Positions 35,339 to 43,887 of a DNA stretch of 64,000 nucleotides are shown piece after piece. The DNA is from Paenibacillus sp. Its GTDB lineage: Bacteria; Bacillota; Bacilli; Paenibacillales; YIM-B00363. The translations under genes were made by a program, and so were the position numbers. How positions within the stretch are numbered: the stretch's first letter is position 1; each line of letters starts with the position of its first letter. Location: contig NZ_JAPSKE010000022.1 of assembly GCF_031177825.1 (NCBI RefSeq), positions 1-64,000 of the forward strand, given 5' to 3'. The notes below the pieces were generated by a model. It saw only the letters and a list, made by a program, of their open reading frames with translations. It had not been told where the DNA came from and ran no database searches.

Positions 35339-35619
35339 GGCAGATGCTCCCGGCAGAACGCCTCGATCGCCTCCAATTCCTCCGCCTCCAGCTCGAATTC
35401 GAGATATTTCTCGGTAGAGCGCTCCAGCAGCTCGTACTTCACGATGCCCGACCGCGCCTCCTCGACGCCGTAGACGACCCGGACGGAGAGGCCCTGCTCC
35501 GAATACAGCTCGTCGTCCTCCTCCACCTCGAGGTCCAAATAAAACTCGTACCGCGCTCCGGGCAAGATGCCGAACGGGTCCTTAATCTGCTCCGCGCTGA
35601 ACGCGCTGATTTCCACCAT
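35335..35619 (-). CDS. DUF6509 family small protein
   Basis: Encodes 94 residues from ATG 35619 with GGAAAGGAAG upstream; the longer frame to 35685 lacks a matching ribosome binding site. The sequence has the family pattern DPFGILPGARYEFYLDLEVEE and an acidic C terminus ending in EAFCREHLP. It is probably cytoplasmic; the role is unknown. It is coupled to the DUF1294 gene. Confidence 0.8.
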   Translation of the reverse strand: MVEISAFSAEQIKDPFGILPGARYEFYLDLEVEEDDELYSEQGLSVRVVYGVEEARSGIVKYELLERSTEKYLEFELEAEELEAIEAFCREHLP

Positions 35620-35735
35620 GGGACCGACTTCCTTTCCGTCTTGTCTCTCCATTATAGCCCATGACCGTTCGCGCTTCATCTTCATACGTTAGCAATAGCT
35701 AGGGACAGTTCGACGGGAGGAAGGAGTGGGTCGGC

Positions 35736-35948
35736 ATGGCGGGAAAATCGGGAGCGGCGAAACGGAGAACCATCTCGTACCATAATACGCTCCAATGGTA
35801 CACGCGCATCGTCACGTCCGAGACGTGCGCTGCATGCAAAAGTCAATGCGCTCGGGGCATCGAATACATGGAGCATATGAGCAAGCCGGGCGCCGTCGGC
35901 CGCGGCGTGCCTTGCATATTGACCGCGTATAAGATTTCCACGAAGTAA
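35736..35948 (+). CDS. Small cysteine-containing protein, unknown
   Basis: Encodes 70 residues with an excellent ribosome binding site (GGAGGAAGGAG) before the ATG. It contains CAACKSQCARG (CxxCxxxC) near residues 32-39 and one further cysteine near residue 60, so metal binding or a redox role is possible. No family was recognised. It lies alone between the minus-strand DUF6509/DUF1294 pair and the kinase promoter and is followed by a GC-rich hairpin (35966-35986). Confidence 0.65.
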   Translation: MAGKSGAAKRRTISYHNTLQWYTRIVTSETCAACKSQCARGIEYMEHMSKPGAVGRGVPCILTAYKISTK

Positions 35949-35965
35949 GGTGGAGTAAGGATCCT

Positions 35966-35986
35966 GCCCGGCGCCTTCCGCCGGGC
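35966..35986 (+). terminator. GC-rich hairpin after the small Cys protein gene
   Basis: GCCCGGCG pairs with CGCCGGGC over a five-base loop. There is no clear T tract, so termination efficiency is doubtful. Confidence 0.5.
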
Positions 35987-36057
35987 ATCCGCCGCTTGCA
36001 TCCCCTTCCGAAACATGCGACCAAAGTCACATTTCCCCCTGTCGATAGGAGCAAGTA

Positions 36058-36086
36058 TTGAAACCCCGGCCGGAACCCGGTATGAT
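36058..36086 (+). promoter_or_regulatory. Sigma-A promoter of the kinase leader
   Basis: TTGAAA and TATGAT are 17 bases apart and lie 124 bases upstream of the kinase start. The transcript would begin near 36093. Confidence 0.8.
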
Positions 36087-36140
36087 ATATAGATAAATTC
36101 CATAATTCGGTTGAATGAGCCAGAAAGAATGCTGGACATA

Positions 36141-36190
36141 AGCCAAATAGCAGCGGTCGAACGACCGCGAACTATTTGGCTTTTTTATTT
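36141..36190 (+). terminator. Intrinsic-terminator-like hairpin in the kinase leader
   Basis: A nested stem pairs AGCCAAATAG with CTATTTGGCT and, inside it, GCGGTCG with CGACCGC, and TTTTTATTTT follows. It lies between the promoter at 36058-36086 and the kinase start at 36210, so it should stop most transcripts unless it is overcome. A small loop of CCAG/CTGG at about 36119-36135 precedes it. Confidence 0.85.
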
Positions 36191-36209
36191 TCGCGAAAGG
36201 TTGGTCGAC

Positions 36210-38057
36210 ATGTCGTTGGATCGGAAGGATACCGCGCTGCTTGAACATGCCTTTACGCACGCGCCCATCGGTAAGGCGTTGGTCGGACTCGACGGGCGCT
36301 GGATGCAAGTGAATCGTTCGCTGTGCGTGCTGCTCGGGTATTCCGAACAGGAATTGCTAACGCACACGTTCCAAACCGTCACGCACCCCGACGACCTGCA
36401 CTTGGACGAACGCAACGTACAGCGTCTGCTCGCCGGACATGCCGATTCGTACCGCATCGAGAAGCGATACCTCACGCGCTCGGGCGACGTCGTCTGGGCG
36501 ATTCTAAGCGTATCCCTCGTCCGTTCGCCGGAGGGGGCCCCGCTCTTCTTCGTGTCCCAAATCCAGGATATTACGGAGCGAAAGCAGCTGGAGCAGGTCA
36601 ATCAAGAGAGCGAGCGGCTGTTCCGGTTGCTGGCGGAGCATTCGGCGGATATCATCGCGAGACTTTCGCCCGATCACGTGTGCTTGTACGTCTCCCCCTC
36701 GTGCGAACGGATTCTAGGGTACGCGCCGGAGGAGCTCATCGGCGTTTCCGCGTACGAATTCATCCATCCCGACGACGCGAAGTCGCTGCGGGAAGGGACG
36801 TATTTCCCTCCCGACGGCACGGACGAGCGGCTCCTCGTTTTTCGGACCCGCCGGAAGGACGGCGCGTACGTATGGCTGGAAACCAGCTTCAACGCGCTGC
36901 GGGACGAGACCGGCGCCGTTCGGGAGACGATCAGCGTGCTCCGGGACGTTACCTTGCAGAGGCGCTATATCGAAGAGAATGATCGGCTTCGCCACCACCG
37001 GGAGCGGATCGAAGAAGATCTGGAGCGCAGCGAAGACAACTACCGCAGGTTGGTGGAGGATTTCCCGGAAGCGATCGTGTTGGCGAAGGGCGAACGTTGG
37101 ATGTACGCGAACGACGCCGCGGCGCGGCTGCTCGGCGCCTCCAAGGAGGAGCTGCTCCGGCGCAACGTGTACGATACTGTGCATCCGGAGTTCCATGACC
37201 GCATCCGGCTGCGCATGGAACGCGTGGAAGGCCGCCGGGAGCCGCTCGAGTCGATGGAAGAGAAGCTCGTCCGTATGGACGGCCGGATCATCGACGTCGA
37301 GATCGCCTGCATTCCGGCCGTCTACAGGAAGGTCGAGATGCAATGCCTCCTCATTCGCAACATTACGGAGCGGAAGCAGACGCAGGAGCTGATCGTCCAT
37401 TCGGAGAAGCTCGCCGTCGCGGGGCAATTCGCCGCGGCGATCGCGCATGAAATCCGCAACCCGCTGACGGCCATCAAGGGCTTCATGCAGCTCCTGATGC
37501 GCGATATGACGACGGACAAATCCCGATTCTTCGACGTCATCTTCGCGGAGATGAATCGGATCGAGATGATTACGAACGAGCTTCTCATCTTGGCGAAGCC
37601 GCAGCTAATCAAGTTCACGAAGAAGGACGTCCGCTTCCTGATGCAGCAGGTCGTCTCCTTCATGGACGCCCAAGCGAATATGAACAACGTGCTCATTCAA
37701 GTCGACTACGGAACCGGCGACTTGGTCGCGTCCTGCGACGAAAATCAATTGAAGCAGGTGTTCATTAATTTCATCAAGAATGCCATCGAAGCGATGCCGG
37801 ACGGCGGCATCATCAAAATTCGGATGCGTCGATCGGCCGGGAACGTCGCGGAAATCCGATTCATCGACCAAGGCGTCGGCATCTCGGAGGAGGAGCTCGC
37901 GAAGCTCGGAGAGCCGTTCTTCACGACGAAGGAGTCGGGCACCGGGCTCGGGCTGATGGTGACGAAGCGAATCGTGCAGCAACACGGCGGCGACGTCCGA
38001 TTCCGCAGCAAGCTGGGCGAAGGCACGACCGTCGAGCTGTCGCTTCCCATCGCGTGA
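36210..38057 (+). CDS. PAS-domain sensor histidine kinase (sporulation-kinase type)
   Basis: Encodes 615 residues from ATG 36210, with AAAGG upstream. No membrane segment is evident. Three PAS domains cover about residues 8-115, 130-250 and 275-390. The HisKA dimerisation domain has its phospho-acceptor His413 in AIAHEIRNPLTAIKGF, and the ATPase domain shows the N-box NAIEAM, DQGVGI and GTGLGLMVTKRIVQQHGG. The architecture fits KinA/KinE-like kinases that feed Spo0F/Spo0A. No response regulator is next to it, also typical of sporulation kinases. Confidence 0.9.
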   Translation: MSLDRKDTALLEHAFTHAPIGKALVGLDGRWMQVNRSLCVLLGYSEQELLTHTFQTVTHPDDLHLDERNVQRLLAGHADSYRIEKRYLTRSGDVVWAILSVSLVRSPEGAPLFFVSQIQDITERKQLEQVNQESERLFRLLAEHSADIIARLSPDHVCLYVSPSCERILGYAPEELIGVSAYEFIHPDDAKSLREGTYFPPDGTDERLLVFRTRRKDGAYVWLETSFNALRDETGAVRETISVLRDVTLQRRYIEENDRLRHHRERIEEDLERSEDNYRRLVEDFPEAIVLAKGERWMYANDAAARLLGASKEELLRRNVYDTVHPEFHDRIRLRMERVEGRREPLESMEEKLVRMDGRIIDVEIACIPAVYRKVEMQCLLIRNITERKQTQELIVHSEKLAVAGQFAAAIAHEIRNPLTAIKGFMQLLMRDMTTDKSRFFDVIFAEMNRIEMITNELLILAKPQLIKFTKKDVRFLMQQVVSFMDAQANMNNVLIQVDYGTGDLVASCDENQLKQVFINFIKNAIEAMPDGGIIKIRMRRSAGNVAEIRFIDQGVGISEEELAKLGEPFFTTKESGTGLGLMVTKRIVQQHGGDVRFRSKLGEGTTVELSLPIA

Positions 38058-38108
38058 AGAAGAGAGGGAGCATCCTCCGTCCGTCGGAGGATGCTCCCTC
38101 TCTTCTTC
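38056..38108. terminator. Perfect 24-bp inverted repeat overlapping the kinase stop codon
   Basis: The arms at 38056-38079 and 38085-38108 are fully complementary around a five-base loop. It contains most of the TGA stop codon. The flanking tract is TC-rich rather than T-rich, but the stem strength makes it a good terminator or mRNA-stabilising hairpin. Confidence 0.7.
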
Positions 38109-38204
38109 ACTGCGGTTCCCGCCGTCCGCCCGAGGGCCGGCCGCGCTCGCGTCGATCGGACGGAAACCGAGGCTCAGCGTCAAGGCGGCGTCGCCGTCCC
38201 ACAG

Positions 38205-38765
38205 TAATCCGGGTTCGGCGACGCAGGATCGTACGTCCCGTCGGGAAGCCCCTCGAACGGCTGCCGGAGCTGCGCGCCGGAGGCGTCCCATTACGGCAGC
38301 GCATTGATCTGCGCGACGGTGAAGCCTTGCTCGCCGCGATGCGTTACGTAACGCTGCCATTCTTCGAGCGTCGCGTGCGCCGGCGCCGACCATACGGTAT
38401 CGCCGAGCCAGAAGAACGGCGTGCCGTCGGCGTGCGCGAACGCCCGGCCGGATTTATGCACGCCGACGAAGCCGTGACGGTACAGCGGGCGCTCCCCTCG
38501 TACGGCTCGACGTCGAAGGCGCCTTCCTTGCCGCCGAGACCGCCGTCCGCCGAGTTCGAGCTCCAGCGCCAAGGGCCGGCTTCATCGGGCGCGAAGCGGA
38601 CGAGCCACCTCCGCCCCTCGGCCCAGAACCCCGCGCCTCCAAGCGACGGCCGCCCGGCGAGACGAATGCGACGGTCATGGCGAGCTCCGCGCAAGGGCGG
38701 CCCGCCTCCCGCTCCGCCTCGAACGTCAGCTCGATCGCGTTCCATACCTGGAGTCGATTCCCCAT
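38205..38765 (-). pseudogene. Decayed DUF5060/DUF4038 glycosidase-like gene
   Basis: The reading begins at ATG 38765 behind GGGGGAG with MGNRLQVWNAIELTFEAERE, typical of a DUF5060 N terminus. It shifts frame near 38642 to continue as GFWAEGRRWLVRFAPDEAGPW, then near 38493 to ERPLYRHGFVGVHKSGRAF and HADGTPFFWLGDTVWS, a DUF4038-like start. A TAA stop interrupts it at 38291. WDASGAQLRQPFEG continues in frame behind the stop to about 38205 and then shifts again. The catalytic region is missing. At least three frame changes and one stop make this a true remnant rather than a single sequencing error. Confidence 0.85.
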
Positions 38766-38784
38766 GTCCAGACTCCCCCCTCGT

Positions 38785-39687
38785 TTAAAACACGGTGTTG
38801 CCTTGGAACAGCTCGAACACCTTCGCCTGCCGCTCCGCCTCGAGGCCCCGCCCGTCGCACAGCGCGGCGTTCATGCGCAGCGCGTCCAGCGTGGCGACGC
38901 CGCTGAGCGTCACATGAATATCCGGATTTGCGAAGCTGAAGCGCATCGCCGGCTCGATCAGCCCGCCCGGACCGTCCTTCGTCCGAAGGAAGTCCAGCTT
39001 GGCGATCCCTTCGGCCGCCCGCCGCACCGTCTCCTCGCCGAGGAAGGAGGCCGGCGTCTCCGCCAGGATGCCCATGCCGAGCACGCTGCCGTTAATGACG
39101 CCGAGATTCATCTCGCGGGCGAGCGGCAGCAGCGCGTCCTTCGCGGAATGGTCGAGCAGCATGTACCGCGCGTAGAACTGCACCGCGTCGAACGCTTCCG
39201 TGCGCATGAACCGCATCAACAAATCCAGAACCTTCGTGCTCACGCCGAGGAACCGGACCTTGCCGTCCTCGCGAAGCTTCCGCAGCGCCGGGATCGCTTC
39301 CTCGATAATGAGCTCGTACGGCTGGGTATCGACGTCGTGCAGCTGCACGAGATCGAGCCGGTCCGTCCGCAGCCGCGCGAGGCTGTCTTCCACGGACTGT
39401 ATGATCGTCTTATAGTCGTATCGCATGTCGCTGCGCGCCGCTTTCGAGGCGAGCACGACCCGCTCGCGGCGGCCGCCGGCGAGCGCCCGGCCGATGCGGC
39501 GCTCCGACTCGCCCCTCCCGTACAGCGGGGCGGTGTCGATGAAGTTGACGCCGAGGTCGATCGCCTCGTGAATGACGCGCTGCACCTCGTTCTCGTCCGT
39601 CTTGCCGAAGTCGCCGGCGAGGGGGGCGCCGCCGAGTCCCATTTTCGAAACGGTCAGTCCCGTCTTGCCGAATGTCGTATATTCCAT
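38785..39687 (-). CDS. Aldo/keto reductase
   Basis: Encodes 300 residues of the AKR (beta/alpha)8 family. The catalytic set is visible: Asp and Tyr in VNFIDTAPLYGRGESE, Lys in VVLASKAARS, and His in DLVQLHDVDT. It would reduce an aldehyde or ketone (for instance an L-fucose- or galactose-derived aldose) with NADPH. AAGGAGT precedes the ATG. The gene lies six bases downstream of the beta-helix protein gene and likely shares its transcript. Confidence 0.92.
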   Translation of the reverse strand: MEYTTFGKTGLTVSKMGLGGAPLAGDFGKTDENEVQRVIHEAIDLGVNFIDTAPLYGRGESERRIGRALAGGRRERVVLASKAARSDMRYDYKTIIQSVEDSLARLRTDRLDLVQLHDVDTQPYELIIEEAIPALRKLREDGKVRFLGVSTKVLDLLMRFMRTEAFDAVQFYARYMLLDHSAKDALLPLAREMNLGVINGSVLGMGILAETPASFLGEETVRRAAEGIAKLDFLRTKDGPGGLIEPAMRFSFANPDIHVTLSGVATLDALRMNAALCDGRGLEAERQAKVFELFQGNTVF

Positions 39688-39693
39688 GGCGGG

Positions 39694-41829
39694 TCACTCC
39701 TTGTTTGCGAATGTGCGCACCGGGTGCTCCCGCACGCCCGGCGCTTCATGTACGTCACGCCTCAATCCCATCGATTCGAACGGCAGCGGCTCGAAGCCGA
39801 GCGCGAACGCCGGACTGTCCGGCAGCAGCGCATGCGGCTCCGGCCCGGCCGCGTCGAACCGCGGGTCCGCCTCGACGCTGCCCCGCTCGTAGCCGAGCGA
39901 CTGCCACGACGCGAACGGCAGGAACCGCTCCTCCTCCCGGTTCGTAACGCGCACCGTCGCCGGCTTGCCGTACAGCCAGACGAGGTTGTTCTCCCATACG
40001 TTCGTATCCAAGTCGAGCCGCCCGTCCTTGTCGAGCGCCGTATCGAATCGATACAGCACGGCCTGGGCGCCGCCCGAGGCGAAGATGTTGCGCCGAACTT
40101 CGTTGTGGCGCAGCCCGAGGCCTCGCGTCCGCAGCGTCTCGTACTCCTTCTCCTCGCGCCACCTCCGGAACTTGGCGACCTCCTTGGACGTGTCCAGGAA
40201 CATGTTGTTTTCCACCTTGTTTTCCTTGCCGGCATGCAGGTAGAGCCCGCCTCCGGGCGTTCGGTACGTCACGTTGCCGTACACCTCCACCCCGCTCGTG
40301 TAGTCGTCGAGGTAGATGCCGAAGGCGAAGGAGGGCGACATCCAGACGCCGTTCTCCGCGTGGTAGCCCAAAATATCGTGAATGCGGTTGTATCGGATTT
40401 TCGTGCCGAACATCGTCCAATCCCGGTCCACCAAGTAGATCGCGGCGGTGTCGCTCGTCTCGACGTTGACGTGCCGGATGTGATTGTATTCGATGACGTT
40501 GCGGTTTCCCCGCGACTGGATGCCCCAGCGCGGACCGTCATGGATCAGGTTGTTGGCGACGCGGATGCCGACCCCGTTGATCGAGATGCCGGCGACGCTC
40601 TTCGTCTCCGTCCCGATATGATGCACATAATTGTTCGTCGCTTCGTGACCGCACGGGTCGTACCGGCCGGCGAACGGGCTGCGCACGCCGCCGGAGACGT
40701 ACATGCCGTGGCTGCCGGTCTCGTAAATATCGCAATCCGCTACGACGTTGCGCTTCCCGCCGAGGACGGTGACGCCGGCCGCGCCCGTGTATCGAACGAT
40801 GCAGCGCGAGAGGCGGCACTCCGACACGTCGCGAAGCAGCGCGGCCGTCCCGGCGCAGCCCTCGAGGGTCAAACCCTCGAACGACACGTACCCGCGGCCG
40901 ACTCGCTGCGGCATCCGTTCGGCATGGTGGATGTACGTGCCCGACTCCCGCCAATCGATCTTCTCCGTATATAAATCTTCCGTTTGCTCCGGCGCCCCGC
41001 GCAGCTCGATCAAGTGCGCCGCCGTCGGCACGTACACTTCGACGTCTTCGCAAGCGACCGGCGCGGGCGGATAGAAGTACAGCATGTCCGCGTCCTTGTC
41101 CAAGTACCATTCCCCGGGCTCGGTCAGCTCCTCCCGTACGTTGCGGAAGTAAAACCGGTCGCCCGGATAAATCTCGTACGTCGCCGGCCGAGATAAGAGG
41201 ACTTCGCCCGTGGCGGGGTCGTAACCGCTCAGCGGGATCATGTCGTTATTCCAGTTGAACCTCGGGAAGATGAACAGTTCGACCCGATCCAAGGCGGACC
41301 ACGATTGCAACCTCGGGTCGCGGCAGACGAACCGGTCTTTCTGTCCGTGCCCGCCTTCGTACATGTCCACAGGGTCGCCTTCGACGTACAGCCATCCGCC
41401 GCCGTACGGATTGTCCGCTTGAAAGCTCGGATACCGAGCGATCCGCTGCTTCTCCCCCCGATACAGCAGCTGCGAGAACCGGAGCCCCGCATGGCCGGCC
41501 GCCGCCAGATCGAGTCTGACGATCCCGCCTTCCTGCGGCTCGAAGCCCTTCAGGCGAATGCCGCCGGTCACGACCGCCTCGCCGTCGCCGGCGGCGCGGA
41601 AGACGACCGGCCGATCCTCGTCGCCCAGGTCGTCGCCCGTCAGCAGCAGCCCCTCCGGCGTCGAGTATTCGCCTCCGTGCAGGAGCACCTCGATGGCCCC
41701 CGTCTCCCGTCCGTCGCGTCGCAGCTCGCGGATGCGGGCCGCCGCCCCTTGCAGCGTTCGCAGCGGCGCGGCGGCCGAGCCGTCCGCGTCGTCTCTCCCG
41801 CCGGGGGCGAGATGCAGCGTATCATCCAT
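39694..41829 (-). CDS. Right-handed parallel beta-helix protein, likely polysaccharide-active
   Basis: Encodes 711 residues from ATG 41829, with AAGGAGG eight bases upstream (ATG 41835 is an alternative). There is no clear signal peptide. The N terminus reads DDTLHLAPGGRDDADG, as in DUF1565-type helix starts, followed by repeated NNLI, GNRNVIEYNHI and YGNVTYRTPGGGLYLHAG coils from about residue 290. The fold is common among polysaccharide lyases and glycosidases of families such as GH110/GH28-like, but no catalytic residues could be assigned. It is cotranscribed with an aldo/keto reductase. Confidence 0.75.
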   Translation of the reverse strand: MDDTLHLAPGGRDDADGSAAAPLRTLQGAAARIRELRRDGRETGAIEVLLHGGEYSTPEGLLLTGDDLGDEDRPVVFRAAGDGEAVVTGGIRLKGFEPQEGGIVRLDLAAAGHAGLRFSQLLYRGEKQRIARYPSFQADNPYGGGWLYVEGDPVDMYEGGHGQKDRFVCRDPRLQSWSALDRVELFIFPRFNWNNDMIPLSGYDPATGEVLLSRPATYEIYPGDRFYFRNVREELTEPGEWYLDKDADMLYFYPPAPVACEDVEVYVPTAAHLIELRGAPEQTEDLYTEKIDWRESGTYIHHAERMPQRVGRGYVSFEGLTLEGCAGTAALLRDVSECRLSRCIVRYTGAAGVTVLGGKRNVVADCDIYETGSHGMYVSGGVRSPFAGRYDPCGHEATNNYVHHIGTETKSVAGISINGVGIRVANNLIHDGPRWGIQSRGNRNVIEYNHIRHVNVETSDTAAIYLVDRDWTMFGTKIRYNRIHDILGYHAENGVWMSPSFAFGIYLDDYTSGVEVYGNVTYRTPGGGLYLHAGKENKVENNMFLDTSKEVAKFRRWREEKEYETLRTRGLGLRHNEVRRNIFASGGAQAVLYRFDTALDKDGRLDLDTNVWENNLVWLYGKPATVRVTNREEERFLPFASWQSLGYERGSVEADPRFDAAGPEPHALLPDSPAFALGFEPLPFESMGLRRDVHEAPGVREHPVRTFANKE

Positions 41830-41842
41830 GTCCATGTCCTCC

Positions 41843-42247
41843 TTAAGGATCGTTCCGAAATTCATCTCGACGTCCTTCGTCCGATGCTCCGGGGAGGAGT
41901 CTCAGGTTTACGTAGTGCCGAAGGTACGAATGGTCGACTCGGCTCGCCGGCTTGCCCTCGCGTTCTCGCCTGTATCCCGGATCAAGTATGTGACTGGATG
42001 TTATCGTCTTCGGAAAATGCGCGCCTTCATGCCCATAATAACGACGAGTTCGCTCTTCCGCCAACTGCAGATTGTTGCAAAACATGTAAAAAACCGAAGT
42101 CATGAGCTCGAAATCGCCCGATGCGAGCATAGATCGGTATCCGCTGGGCTGTCGCATGTTTTTCGATGAGGAGTTCCATGGCGGACGGCCCCATCCTTCT
42201 AGGTTGTCGTTGTGCCGAAGGACCAAATCCGCTCCAGCTTTGTTCAT
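41843..42247 (-). pseudogene. Fragment of a glycosidase-like protein
   Basis: The 134-codon frame contains SGYRSMLASGDFELMTSVFYM, ERTRRYYGHEGAHFPKT and REGKPASRVDHSYLRHYV in pattern. This recalls the middle of large DUF5703/GH95-like proteins (MLxSGDFDLM, ERTRxYYGHxGAFFPET). The rest of the expected several-hundred-residue protein is missing on both sides. An ATG with AAGAGGAAC exists at 42247, so a short peptide might be made, but I treat it as debris. Confidence 0.65.
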
Positions 42248-42333
42248 ATTCGTTCCTCTTGGCCGTTCCGGTCCACGGCTCGAAGTGCGAGGCCGTCAAG
42301 AAAGGCCCGACCTCTCGGCCGAGCCCCTTCTTT

Positions 42334-42925
42334 CTATTCGATGGCGATGCGAATCACGGATCGGTCGCTGGTCACGGTTCGTCCCTTCCAAAACAACTCC
42401 ACCGTCAAGCCCGATGCGTTGACAATCTCGACGGCGACCTTCCCGCCTTCCTTGCGCAGCGCGATATCCAGCGACGCATCGCCGACGCGCGCGTCGCGAA
42501 GGCGGATCCATTGCCCTTCCCAAGACGCGGGCACCTTCGGCTCGAGGCGAATGCGCCTCCGGTGCGCCTCGGGCTGCAGCCCGAGGAGATGCATGACGAC
42601 GGGTACGGCGAGTGCGTACAGCGTCCACGCCTGCGCGATGCAGCCGTAGTCCGGCGACATCTCGCAGATCGACCCCGGCAACGCCATCGAGAAGGACCGG
42701 TTCATCCGTCGCAGCAGCTCCATATTCAGCCCTGCGATTTCGATAATGCCGTAGCCCGAAGGGAGGCCGTCGCCGTCCGGGTCCATCTCGCCGAGCAGCC
42801 GGTCCATGCCGTTGCCGCAAGCTTCGTAGTTATCCTCGAGTACGGTTCGATCGCCGGTCCAGCGGGATAGCTCCCAGACGAAGCAAATATAATGCGCCGT
42901 CTCCTGCGTATTGCAACCCCGCCGC
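42334..42925 (-). pseudogene. 5'-truncated glycosidase C-terminal fragment
   Basis: The minus-strand frame reads through TQETAHYICFVWELSRWTG and DNYEACGNGMDRLLGEM in the (alpha/alpha)6-barrel style, then SICEMSPDYGCIAQAWTLYA and a beta-sandwich tail of LEPKVPASWEGQWIRL type. A TAG stop lies directly upstream (about 42925), so the N-terminal part is gone. The first internal ATG (42807) has no clear ribosome binding site. It is the C terminus of a large glycosidase, perhaps a debranching or rhamnosidase-like enzyme. Confidence 0.7.
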
Positions 42926-42935
42926 TAAATTATCT

Positions 42936-43286
42936 TCATGCGAAGTCCTTCCAAGTGAAGTCTTCGCTTAAGACGCCTTCGAAGTCCGCTTCGTCCGCGT
43001 TCCAAACTCCTTTCGAAGCGGCCTCCGGCTTGCGGAAACAAACTAAATTCTTATAATAGCCGAACGCCCTGCACACGGCCGGTCTTGCGGCATGGATCCC
43101 GCACCGGTCCCGATCGAGATCGTAAAAGATGCATGTGCCGTAGAAGCGTTCCTGCTTCTGCAGCGCCGCCCGCTCTTTCGGCGGCATCGAACGGATTTTC
43201 TTATGGATACGCTTGCGTTCGTCTTTGGTGATCGGTACCGGTCCGCAACATAAACCTTTGCACCCCTGACACGGCAGACTTTCCAT
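42936..43286 (-). CDS. YkgJ-family cysteine-cluster protein
   Basis: Encodes 116 residues. The cysteines CxxCxxLCC (CQGCKGLCCGPVPI), CIFYD, CGIHAARPAVCRAFGY form the zinc/iron cluster of the YkgJ family. The function is unknown; metal binding is likely. A perfect sigma-A promoter lies upstream. GAAGGTG precedes the ATG. Confidence 0.88.
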   Translation of the reverse strand: MESLPCQGCKGLCCGPVPITKDERKRIHKKIRSMPPKERAALQKQERFYGTCIFYDLDRDRCGIHAARPAVCRAFGYYKNLVCFRKPEAASKGVWNADEADFEGVLSEDFTWKDFA

Positions 43287-43371
43287 GGGGACACCTTCAA
43301 TCTTTAAGATTTCATTGAAACATATACATTTATATCCTAGTCAGAGTCATATTTCAATAAAAAAATATTAT

Positions 43372-43400
43372 ATTATAACACATAAATTTATTTTTGTCAA
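43372..43400 (-). promoter_or_regulatory. Consensus sigma-A promoter of the YkgJ gene
   Basis: On the minus strand TTGACA and TATAAT are exactly 17 bases apart. This is a perfect match to the housekeeping consensus, embedded in an AT-rich island (about 43300-43410). The transcript would have an ~80-base untranslated leader. Confidence 0.85.
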
Positions 43401-43503
43401 TATATTCCCCTTGGTTCTCTAGTCCCTCGAAGTCTTCCGAAACCGCTCCTTTCTCCCCTCGTATGAACGTTGTATATTGTAGGGGTGAAGGAGGTGAATC
43501 CGC

Positions 43504-43887
43504 ATGTTCCCGGATCTTCCCGACTTGTTGTTCGAAGCGATCTCGCTTCTCGGCTCGCTCAGCCTGCTATTCGGCTTTATCGGGCTGCGGCTGACCGCAG
43601 CGTCGGTCGTCGTCGCCGCCTATTCCGCCTCGCGTTCGCCGTCGAACGGCGCTTCCGCCGATCAAGAGAGGGCCGCCATGGAGTCGATGGCTTCGCTTCG
43701 CAAGGCGTTAGGCCGCGTCAGGCGCAAAGCGCCGACCGACGAAGGCGATCCTTCCTCCCGTTCGTATTCGACAGCGACGACCGACTACGAACGAGGAGGA
43801 ATTTTATTCTTATGGAAACTTCGACCGCATCGGCCGGAGCGTTCGGATTCGCCCGCCTGCGGCGTCCGATCGCCTTCTCCCTGCTGA
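43504..43887 (+). CDS. Small hydrophobic-N-terminus protein overlapping yidC
   Basis: Encodes up to 127 residues with a perfect Shine-Dalgarno (GAAGGAGGTG) seven bases before the ATG. The first ~45 residues are a probable membrane segment (LLFEAISLLGSLSLLFGFIGL); the rest is basic and Ser/Thr-rich. The last ~26 codons overlap the yidC start in another frame, which may couple the two. No family was recognised. Confidence 0.55.
   Translation: MFPDLPDLLFEAISLLGSLSLLFGFIGLRLTAASVVVAAYSASRSPSNGASADQERAAMESMASLRKALGRVRRKAPTDEGDPSSRSYSTATTDYERGGILFLWKLRPHRPERSDSPACGVRSPSPC

Noticed and set aside
38677..40974. Long plus-strand open frame (765 codons) opposite the AKR and beta-helix genes
   Set aside because: It spans two unrelated real genes and a gap, and the minus strand carries conserved motifs.
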